Source: Thermaurantimonas sp046299575 (GTDB lineage: Bacteria > Bacteroidota > Bacteroidia > Flavobacteriales > Schleiferiaceae). From it: DNA of 30,696 bases. This document shows positions 1 through 7,120 of this stretch, in pieces. Location of the stretch: assembly GCF_046299575.1 (NCBI RefSeq), contig NZ_JBKBHX010000010.1, positions 1 through 30,696 of the forward strand, read 5' to 3'. The stretch's first letter is position 1. Each line of letters begins with the position of its first letter. A model generated the notes under the pieces. It worked only from the letters and a program-made list of their open reading frames with translations. It ran no database searches and was not told the DNA's origin. The translations under genes and the position numbers were made by a program.

Positions 1-10
1 AGGGCAAATG

Positions 11-247
11 AATAAGGCTGCAGCGCAGCCGAAGGTTAATAGCCGAAAATCGTCAAAAACAATAGCAATAGCTCCGTCAGGAGCGAAACATTGAAATGCT
101 TGGGGTATCGCTCCTACGGAGCTGTGTGGCATTGCGATGATTTTTCTATTAACCTTTTGCTCCTACGGAGCTGATTTATTAACGAATTGTTTTTACAGTA
201 CAAATTGATAAGGCTGCATCGTGGCGGTAGATTATTGGCCAAAAACA
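11..247. repeat. Hairpin-forming repeat element with flanking degenerate direct repeats
   Basis: No gene is visible in positions 1-483 apart from a possible fragment at its end. The palindromic core GCTCCTACGGAGCT occurs at 110-123 and 159-172, with an inverted, one-base-longer copy at 70-84. The 70-84 copy can pair with 110-123 as a stem of about 16 bp with one bulge. A wider inverted repeat (33-55 with 135-157, AAGGTTAATAG against CTATTAACCTT) lets the whole 33-157 segment fold into one long imperfect hairpin. Outside it, a degenerate direct repeat beginning ATAAGGCTGCA lies at 12-47 and again at 209-245. This organisation resembles REP/MITE-like intergenic repeats; that class is an inference, since no copies elsewhere can be checked here. 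Confidence 0.6.
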
Positions 248-338
248 TTTAAACAAACACTCGTTAAATAGGCTGGAAAAAAAATTATAGATTTTCAAAT
301 GTAATCCTCTAATCTAATAGCTTTTAAAAAAGTGATAG

Positions 339-494
339 AAATTCAAATTGTTGTGTACACAAATAAATGGTGGTTTTTCCCTTGATTATGATGTATTTTT
401 AGCAGGTAGTATTATACAGTCAGAGGATGCATTCTATAATAAAAATCCTATGATGAATATTCACCTCAAAACCTCACTGCTTTATGATTTCTAA
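339..494 (+). pseudogene. Possible C-terminal fragment of a lost gene
   Basis: A 51-codon open stretch between an in-frame TAG (336-338) and a TAA (492-494) has no clear start. Its translation contains INGGFSLDYDVFLAG and ends in SLLYDF, which reads like real protein, possibly the end of an outer-membrane barrel with a terminal Phe. It overlaps the first codons of the gene at 484. The surrounding region carries other broken genes, so a relic is plausible, but a chance open frame of this length is also possible. The family is not recognised. Confidence 0.2.
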
Positions 495-1074
495 AAGATT
501 GCTTATTCAGGCTGTACTTTTAGGTATCGTGTGGGCTGCACAAGGTCAGGAACTGTCCAAGATAAAAGGTTTTTTCCACTACACGGTTGGAGGCAATCAC
601 TACACCTCCACGGACGATCGCCTGCATAATTCCAATTTACAGTTAACTTATAACGTCGAACTAAAATGGCGTGGAAATGCTATACCCTTTGCCACCATCG
701 GCGTCGGGACACGGCAATATGTTGCGTTCAATAAGCCTGGAATTAAAAATATAATGTTGGTCAATCCATTGGGATTTGGTCTAAGATCCAAGTTTGAGAG
801 CATTCACTTTGTGCAGGGATTTACAGCCATACCATTATTTACCCAGCGGATGTTCAATGTAGATGACAGATCGAACGCATATGGTATAGTGATTGAGAGG
901 CCCAAGTTTTTCTTCAACGTATGGTTTGGCCTTTATTTTCAGGTTAATAATAATTTGTTCTTTGGTGCACATTTCATCTATCAACCATATACTTGGAGAA
1001 CAAACGACTATTATTATTCCAATTTTTTGAATGTGGGATTGATCCACGATGTAATATGGAAGAAGAAATTATAA
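484..1074 (+). CDS. Small secreted/outer-membrane protein of unknown function
   Basis: This 196-residue protein is not recognised as a named family. A signal peptide is clear: basic MISKR, then a hydrophobic stretch (LLIQAVLLGIVWA), with likely cleavage near residues 20-22 (AQGQ). The mature part is rich in aromatic residues and alternating hydrophobic/polar segments (for example residues 50-60, 95-105, 140-160), as expected for a small beta-barrel or other beta-rich surface protein. It ends in a basic KKKL tail rather than a terminal aromatic residue, so barrel assembly is uncertain. No type IX sorting domain is present. It is the only intact gene in a stretch of broken genes and repeats, and may itself be an accessory or horizontally acquired gene. 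The ATG at 484 is the start that yields the signal peptide. Confidence 0.6.
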   Translation: MISKRLLIQAVLLGIVWAAQGQELSKIKGFFHYTVGGNHYTSTDDRLHNSNLQLTYNVELKWRGNAIPFATIGVGTRQYVAFNKPGIKNIMLVNPLGFGLRSKFESIHFVQGFTAIPLFTQRMFNVDDRSNAYGIVIERPKFFFNVWFGLYFQVNNNLFFGAHFIYQPYTWRTNDYYYSNFLNVGLIHDVIWKKKL

Positions 1075-1222
1075 CCAAAGGCCATTATTATTTAACTTTA
1101 GTTACATTTGATGAATTTTAAAAATGCATGAAGGTCAAATTTTTTTGTTTATTTGTTTAAAATATTCTATTATGCAAGTATTTGTCAGTACAAAATCCAT
1201 CTAATGACCAAAATTAGGTTTT

Positions 1223-1515
1223 AAATTCTGGCTTTTCAGACGATTTTAATGGCTCTGTAATCAGTCAAAACGAATGGGACAATGTTTCACAAATACTACT
1301 AAAATAATGTATTTTCTTCCTGAAAATATCCATCCAGCCTTTTTAAGTATTTATGATTTAAATGGAACACAAGTAAAAAAAAAATATCTTTAAATTCTAC
1401 AGGAGAACGTTCAATTACTATGAGTTCTTCACAACTTAAGGGAGGTTTATATTATGTGGTTTTAATCGTTGATGGTCAGGATATGGATGTTATAAAAATG
1501 ATTTTAACAAACTAA
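1223..1515 (+). pseudogene. Frameshifted remnant of a T9SS C-terminal sorting domain
   Basis: Joining frames across this stretch gives a recognisable type IX secretion sorting domain: QNE, then TNTTKIMYFLPENIH, AFLSIYDLNGTQVKKK, ISLNSTGERSIT, SSSQLKGGLYYVVLIVDG and a final KMILTN before the TAA at 1513-1515. Two breaks are seen. One is near 1273-1276, just after QNE. The other is at a run of ten A residues (1375-1384), after which the original frame meets a TAA (1391-1393); one additional A would restore it. The passenger part of the protein is missing or unrecognisable upstream (1075-1222 shows nothing else). Known sorting domains of this type sit at the end of large secreted proteins, so this is the tail of a deleted or decayed cargo gene. 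Confidence 0.75.
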
Positions 1516-1522
1516 CACTCTG

Positions 1523-3119
1523 ATGGATCTAACCAATTACTTAAAAAAGGTTTTATACGGTTTGTTCAAAGGTATCCAAAGTGCACTATTTTTTTACCTG
1601 GTATTAGCTTTCAATATCGTACTACTTTTTACAATAAAATTTTTTCCATCTATGGATGGACCCGCTCACCTGTATAATGCCAATATGATTGCTCATCTGC
1701 TCAAGGGAAATGAAAGTCTCAGTGAATTTTTTATGATAAAAAAGTTTTGGATTCCTAACTGGACAAGTCATGCATTTTTAGCGGTTTTACACTTCGTTAT
1801 GCCAGCGTGGTTAGCGGAAAAAACACTCATTATTCTGTATGTTTCAGGAATGGCCTTTTCATTTCGATTTTTGGTCAAACAGATGAATTCAGACAGTGTT
1901 GCACTAAGCGTATTGATATTCCCTTTTATGTACTCATTTTTGTTCCATTTAGGTTTTTATAATTTTTCTCTGTCTTTTATCTTCTTTTTTTACGCAGTTG
2001 GACTGTGGATACGACGATACTCATCCGGTGCTATCTCCGGATAATGGCTTATATTCATATTGTTATCACTTATGTATTTTACCAATGTAGTAATGTATGC
2101 TTTTTTAGGGCTTACGTGTGGTTTTATTACTGTTTATTATACGTTGCAAACGTATCGAAAACGATACTCTTTTTCGGCATCAATCCATTAATTATTTAAG
2201 GAGCTTGGACTTTTGCTACTGTTATCGCTTACTACATTGATTTTATTTTTTGTGTTTTACAGCACAGTTCAATTTTATCCATCCAATGAGAGATATTCCA
2301 TTCCCGTATTACTTCAATGGATTATTGATGCAAGGCCTTTTATTGTATTTGATTATGATTCTGAAAAAGTTTTTACTAAATATTTATTCTATGTGTTGAT
2401 TGTAATGATATTTTTTGATCTTGTAAAAAATACTGTAAGAAAAACACTTCGTGTACACGTATCGGATGTATTCCTTATTCCATTGTTTATTACGTTTATT
2501 TTGTACATATTGATACCCAATGGTGCGAGTGCAGGTATGATGTCAGATCGATATACTCTTATACTTTTTATTTTTCTGCTCTTATGGATTGTGACGCGCG
2601 TCAAATTTTCGTGGATTAATCTCGTGTTGATCGTTATTGTAATGTTTATACATTTAGTTCTTCAACTTAAGCATTTCAGGAGGGATTTGCGGATACTTGA
2701 CAAGCATGCCAAGGACATTATACGCCGTTTCAGAGAAAATTGAAGATAACAGCATTGTGCTTCCCATTAACTTTTCAGACCACTGGATGGAAATTCATTT
2801 TTCTAATTATATTGGATGTACAAAACCATTAATTTTACTAGAAAATTATGAGTCAACGGTTAATTGGTTTCCGATCATTCTAAATTATAATAAACTACCA
2901 AATATTTTTTTACATCAAAAAAATTTCATCCCAGGTGTAGAATGGAAACATAATCCGGATTCTGAAAATAAAAGACAAATCGATTACGTGGTGATTTATG
3001 GCAATGCTGAGAGGCTAAATGACCCTGTTTGCGCAGAATTAAAAGACTAGATCGAAACCGGCTTTAAACTTATGTATGCATCGGATGATTTGTATGTAAA
3101 TCTATATAAAAAAATCTGA
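1523..3119 (+). pseudogene. Broken polytopic membrane protein, GT-C-like
   Basis: A single long gene can be followed across several lesions. Frame 1 starts at ATG 1523 and is interrupted by an in-frame TAA at 2042-2044 and another at 2189-2191; the same frame then runs to a TGA at 2741. One extra base near 2720 shifts the reading frame, which continues from YAVSEKIEDNSIVLP to a TAG at 3048-3050. After that stop the same frame still reads FKLMYASDDLYVNLYKKI to a TGA at 3117-3119. The intact product would have been about 530 residues: many membrane segments, an early extracytoplasmic motif MDGPAHLYNANM, and a soluble C-terminal domain. This layout resembles GT-C-type integral membrane glycosyltransferases of Bacteroidota, but the family assignment is inferred from architecture only. 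Confidence 0.75.
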
Positions 3120-3539
3120 TTTTTCTTTTTGAATTTCAAATTTACTATCTGGTCTTTACAAAAGATTGAAAATTATTCAGAATTTCTTTGAAAAAAAGAA
3201 ATGTATTAAGTCAAGGTAAATTTTTTATTATTTAAAAAAATCATTCTTTTTTTTAGTCATCTTTTATCGGAAAGTTTATCCGGTTTATAAAACAATACTA
3301 AAGGATTCATGAATAATATGTATTGTATTTTTTACCTGTAAGTAATGCTGAAACTCACTCTAATAAGAAGTTTTACAAAACAATTTCTATGAAAAAGAAA
3401 ATTTCCGATAATCGGCAGAAAAAAGTACAAAAGTAGTATCGATATAAAACTTTTCAGTGGGAAAGAAGAAGATTAATGATTTCAAAATACAGTTTTGACG
3501 GATTAAAGTACTTTTACAGCCCATTCAAAAACACGTAAC
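3120..3539. other. AT-rich intergenic region upstream of serC
   Basis: This 420-base gap is very AT-rich and contains no supported gene. It should hold the promoter of serC-serA, but no site matches the Bacteroidota TAnnTTTG core well. The nearest is TACTTTTA at 3509-3516, without a TTG at the right distance. A small perfect inverted repeat, CCGATAATCGG, is at 3405-3415. Long A and T runs (for example 3184-3200 and 3226-3258) are consistent with decayed intergenic DNA continuing from the pseudogenes to the left. Confidence 0.5.
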
Positions 3540-4613
3540 ATGGCTAAGGTACACAACTTCTCTGCCGGCCCGAGCATTCTGCCACAGGAGGTACTTCAGA
3601 AAGCGTCGGAGGCAATTCTGAACTTTGACAATCTCAACCTCTCTCTCATCGAAATTTCACACCGCAGTAAGAATTTTGAAGCCGTGATGGAGCGGGCTCG
3701 TCATCTGGTCAAAGAACTGATGCAGCTGCCCGATGGTTATTCTGTGCTCTTTTTGCAAGGCGGGGCCAGCCTGCAATTTGTAATGGTAGCTCAAAACCTG
3801 ATGCGCGAGGGTGGCAAGGCGGCTTACACAGATACAGGGACCTGGGCGTCCAATGCCATAAAAGAGGCCAAACTTTTTGGACAGGTGGATGTCATCGCCA
3901 GTTCAAAGGCTCAGAACTACACTTATATACCTAAAGACTACACCATACCTGAAGATGCTGATTACTTCCACTGCACGTCAAACAACACCATCTTTGGCAC
4001 GCAGATGAAGGAGTTTCCGGATTCGCCGGTGCCTATGGTGTGCGATATGTCGTCTGACATTTTCAGCCGTAGAATTGATTTTTCCAAGTTTTCGCTCATC
4101 TATGCCGGTGCTCAAAAGAATATGGGGCCTGCGGGTACGACCCTTGTGGTGGTAAAGGATGAAATCCTGGGTAAAACCGGCCGCGCCATACCGGCAATGA
4201 TGGACTACCGCACCCACATAAGCAAAGACAGTATGTACAACACCCCACCGGTGTTTGCTGTGTATGTGAGCATGCTCACCTTAGAGTGGCTCATCAACAA
4301 TGGCGGCTTAGCCTGGATCGAAGAACTCAACCGCAAAAAAGCCGAACTGATGTACGGCGAGATCGACCGCAATCCGCTCTTTTATGGCACGGTGGCCGTA
4401 GAAGACCGCAGTTGGATGAACGCCTGCTTTCTGCTTCACGACCCAAAGCTGGAGCCCGAGTTTGACAAGATGTGGAAAGATGCCGGGATCTCAGGCATAA
4501 GAGGCCATCGCAGTGTAGGCGGCTATCGAGCCAGTATGTACAATGCATTGCCGCTCGAGAGCGTACAAGTGCTTGTGGATGTGATGAAAGAATTTGAACG
4601 CGTAAAAGGATAA
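3540..4613 (+). CDS. serC: Phosphoserine aminotransferase
   Basis: This cytoplasmic PLP enzyme converts 3-phosphohydroxypyruvate and glutamate to phosphoserine and 2-oxoglutarate, the second step of serine synthesis. The 357-residue protein has the family's opening NFSAGPSILP, the phosphate-binding loop GGASLQF (residues 74-80), the PLP lysine in AGAQKNMGPAG (K193), and the C-terminal GHRSVGGYRASMYNALP. The length matches the class V aminotransferase SerC family (about 360). The ATG at 3540 gives the standard N-terminus. The stop is 2 bases before the serA start, so both are translated from one message. GC content jumps relative to the AT-rich region just upstream. Confidence 0.97.
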   Translation: MAKVHNFSAGPSILPQEVLQKASEAILNFDNLNLSLIEISHRSKNFEAVMERARHLVKELMQLPDGYSVLFLQGGASLQFVMVAQNLMREGGKAAYTDTGTWASNAIKEAKLFGQVDVIASSKAQNYTYIPKDYTIPEDADYFHCTSNNTIFGTQMKEFPDSPVPMVCDMSSDIFSRRIDFSKFSLIYAGAQKNMGPAGTTLVVVKDEILGKTGRAIPAMMDYRTHISKDSMYNTPPVFAVYVSMLTLEWLINNGGLAWIEELNRKKAELMYGEIDRNPLFYGTVAVEDRSWMNACFLLHDPKLEPEFDKMWKDAGISGIRGHRSVGGYRASMYNALPLESVQVLVDVMKEFERVKG

Positions 4614-4615
4614 AG

Positions 4616-5572
4616 ATGAAAATATTAGCTAACGATGGATTGAATCCTGCCGGCATACGGATGCTTGAAGCAGCAGGTTTTGAAGTAATTACCAATAAGG
4701 TTGCCCAGGAGGCTCTGCCAAAATTTATCAACGAAAATCAGGTCGAAATCCTGCTGGTGCGCTCGGCCACTAAAGTGCGTAAAGACCTGATCGATGCCTG
4801 CCCTGGATTAAAACTCATAGGCAGAGGTGGAGTCGGTATGGACAACATCGACGTAGAATATGCCCGCAGTAAAGGCATTGCCGTAGTGAACACGCCGGCC
4901 TCATCGAGCGACTCAGTGGCTGAGCTGGTGATGGCGCATCTGTACGGCATGGTGCGCTTTCTGCACGACAGCAATCGTCTGATGCCCCTCGAAGGCGAAA
5001 CACGCTTTAACGAGCTGAAAAAGAAATATTCCGATGGCCGCGAGCTGCGGGGCAAGACTTTGGGAATCATAGGCATTGGCCGAATCGGCCAGTCGCTTGC
5101 CCGTCTGGCACTGGGGGTGGGTATGAAAGTCATAGCTGCTGATCCCTTTTATTCAGAATCAGTGGATGTAAAATTGGATTTCTGCGACGGACAGTCTGTG
5201 ACCATCAAGGTGCCCATCGTCGATATCGATAGCTTATTGGCCCAAAGTGATTTCATCAGCCTTCACGTGCCCGCGGCAGATAAGCCCATAATTGGCCGCG
5301 AACAAATCACCAAAATGAAAGACAAGTCGGCCATTGTAAATGCTGCACGGGGTGGGGTAGTGGATGAAGAAGCCTTGCTCGAAGCCTTAGACAGCGGCAA
5401 GCTCGCTTATGCCGGTCTCGATGTGTTTGAAAATGAACCGACACCGGCCATGCGCGTGCTGATGCATCCTGCGGTTTCGCTTACCCCGCATATTGGCGCA
5501 TCGACCGTAGAAGCACAAGAGCGCATAGGTGAAGAGATCGCACAGATTATTATCTCACACTTTAAAAAGTAA
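4616..5572 (+). CDS. serA: D-3-phosphoglycerate dehydrogenase, short form
   Basis: This NAD-dependent enzyme oxidises 3-phosphoglycerate to 3-phosphohydroxypyruvate, the first step of serine synthesis, and feeds the product of the gene just upstream. The 318-residue D-2-hydroxyacid dehydrogenase shows the nucleotide-binding GIGRIG (residues 153-158), the catalytic arginine in AARGGVVD (R245), the glutamate in FENEPTP (E274) and the catalytic histidine in PHIGAS (H292). The protein ends soon after the catalytic core: there is no C-terminal ACT or intervening domain, so the usual serine feedback site is absent. Context (2 bases after serC, then a strong terminator) makes phosphoglycerate dehydrogenase the most likely activity within this broad family. 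Confidence 0.92.
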   Translation: MKILANDGLNPAGIRMLEAAGFEVITNKVAQEALPKFINENQVEILLVRSATKVRKDLIDACPGLKLIGRGGVGMDNIDVEYARSKGIAVVNTPASSSDSVAELVMAHLYGMVRFLHDSNRLMPLEGETRFNELKKKYSDGRELRGKTLGIIGIGRIGQSLARLALGVGMKVIAADPFYSESVDVKLDFCDGQSVTIKVPIVDIDSLLAQSDFISLHVPAADKPIIGREQITKMKDKSAIVNAARGGVVDEEALLEALDSGKLAYAGLDVFENEPTPAMRVLMHPAVSLTPHIGASTVEAQERIGEEIAQIIISHFKK

Positions 5573-5587
5573 ATGAATTTCAAAAAC

Positions 5588-5617
5588 AAAAAACCCGGCT
5601 GCTAGGCCGGGTTTTTT
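5588..5617. terminator. Bidirectional intrinsic terminator
   Basis: A 12-bp perfect stem (AAAAAACCCGGC pairing with GCCGGGTTTTTT) closes a 6-base loop TGCTAG. The A-tract and T-tract make it usable in both directions: it ends the serC-serA message on the plus strand and the PorP-SPOR message arriving on the minus strand, whose stop codon is at 5639. Confidence 0.9.
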
Positions 5618-5638
5618 ATTTGTGCTTAAACCAAACGA

Positions 5639-7108
5639 TTAATCAACAATTTTAATCCACAGCTCATCGGTGTATCTGCCATCAATTTTGTTTTGGCGCA
5701 CTTGATTGGCTTTGGCGTAGGTATCAAACTTAAACAGGTACACGTAATACATATTGTTGTTTTTGTCTTGGAAGTAGCGAGCGTCGAAGCCTTTATTTTT
5801 CAGTTCAGCCGTTAAGCGCTCAGCGTTGCTCAGGTTTGAGAATACGCCGGCTACTACATAGAAGCCCTTAGAGCCGGGAACAACGCTGCTGGCCATTTCA
5901 GATTGCTGAATGGGTTGGCCGCCAGAGGTGTAGCCAGTTCCGCCTTGCTGTTGATTGCCGCTTCCTTGGGTGGGTTGTTGTGGTTTAGTACCGACCTGAG
6001 ATGCTGGCTGAGTGCCTTTCTGTCCACCTGCTGATTGAGGAGGTTGCTGGCTGGCTTGTTGTTCGGCCTGGCGTTGGTATTCACGGCGAATTTCTTCGCG
6101 AAGCTCTTCCAGGCGGTCTTTGATGAGTTTTTCAGTATTTTCGTCCTTTTTGCTTTGCTGTTGTTTTAGCTTTTTGATTTCGTTTTCTATGCGGTCTATC
6201 TTCGAACTGCTGCCAAATCTCCACGTTAGGATGATTTCATTGCTGTTGCCCATTGTACGGCTGTATTCAGAAATCGAGAAGTCGTGTGCATATCCTACCA
6301 TCAGTTGGTCAGTAATATTAACACCTACATTAAGCGTAACTGCATAATCAGTACGGTACATAAATCCGAGATGGCCATATTTTGGTATTCTGAGCATAGC
6401 TCCTGCATCGATCATCGCAGGAACCCCCTCCGCTCCGCGAATCATTACAAGAGGGCTGAGCAGTGCTCTGTCGCCTTGTACATTTAGGTCGTACTGTGCC
6501 ATCAGGTTGTAATGTCTGTAGGCGCTGAACAGCACTTGTGCGGTGGGCTGATCTAGAAACTTAATTGGCGATGAAAACAGCTGAGGAACGGCGGCTCCTA
6601 CCATTAAGTTGTTGATGCGCGCATTTACACCAATGTTTACATCGAATATCGATCTGCCATTTACTTGTCCAAAGACAGCCGGGTCAAAGCGATCAGAGTT
6701 GCGAATAAGTGTGACGTTGATTGATTGATTTAGATAGCCGGCACCAATGCCAAAATCGATGAAATTTTTGTCGCCAAATTGCACTTTGTACGCATAGGCT
6801 CCATAAATGGCATTTCGTTCAAGCAAGCTTGCCTGATCGTTGTAAGCATACACTGAATAGCCGACTTTATTTGAGAGAGATGCTCCATTAAAGGCTAATG
6901 CAGCTGTTTGCGGTGCTCCGTCGAAGCCTGTCCACTGCCTTCGAAAAATGGCTGAAAGCTCTGGAGTAGCCGATAGACCACTCATGGCAGGGTTGTAAAT
7001 GTATGGTGTGAAAAAGTAGTTGCTGTATAATGGAACTTGCTGAGAATAGGCTGAAGTGATAAAACCAATTGCCAGCAGGGCAAATCCAAATTTATTAATC
7101 GTATTCAT
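5639..7108 (-). CDS. PorP/SprF-family outer-membrane protein fused to a C-terminal SPOR domain
   Basis: The 489-residue protein begins with a signal peptide (residues 1-22) and the PorP/SprF hallmark QVPLYSNYFFTPYIYNPAMSG followed by RRQWTGFDGAP. The barrel domain runs to about residue 300 (ILTWRFG). It is followed by a charged, probably coiled-coil segment (about 301-348), a Q/G/S-rich low-complexity linker (349-413) and a SPOR-like domain (414-489: GFYVVAGVFSNLSNAERL ... YYVYLFKFDTYAKA). PorP/SprF proteins are outer-membrane partners of the type IX secretion system and of specific secreted adhesins; SPOR domains bind septal or denuded peptidoglycan. The fusion suggests a barrel anchored to the cell wall through a periplasmic tail. 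It lies 12 bases downstream of the T9SS adhesin gene and should be co-transcribed with it. Family members are usually about 300-350 residues, so the tail is an extension. Confidence 0.9.
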   Translation of the reverse strand: MNTINKFGFALLAIGFITSAYSQQVPLYSNYFFTPYIYNPAMSGLSATPELSAIFRRQWTGFDGAPQTAALAFNGASLSNKVGYSVYAYNDQASLLERNAIYGAYAYKVQFGDKNFIDFGIGAGYLNQSINVTLIRNSDRFDPAVFGQVNGRSIFDVNIGVNARINNLMVGAAVPQLFSSPIKFLDQPTAQVLFSAYRHYNLMAQYDLNVQGDRALLSPLVMIRGAEGVPAMIDAGAMLRIPKYGHLGFMYRTDYAVTLNVGVNITDQLMVGYAHDFSISEYSRTMGNSNEIILTWRFGSSSKIDRIENEIKKLKQQQSKKDENTEKLIKDRLEELREEIRREYQRQAEQQASQQPPQSAGGQKGTQPASQVGTKPQQPTQGSGNQQQGGTGYTSGGQPIQQSEMASSVVPGSKGFYVVAGVFSNLSNAERLTAELKNKGFDARYFQDKNNNMYYVYLFKFDTYAKANQVRQNKIDGRYTDELWIKIVD

Positions 7109-7120
7109 TTTTCTACTCTT

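Noticed and set aside
2005..2199. 64-codon frame between the two halves of the membrane protein gene
   Set aside because: The frame of the flanking halves gives better protein (MYAFLGLTCGFITVYYT) across the same bases, interrupted only by two stops, so this frame is a shadow.
3389..3436. 15-codon frame MKKKISDNRQKKVQK upstream of serC
   Set aside because: Could be a leader peptide, but it lies in AT-rich DNA, has no serine/attenuator structure after it and no supporting signal.
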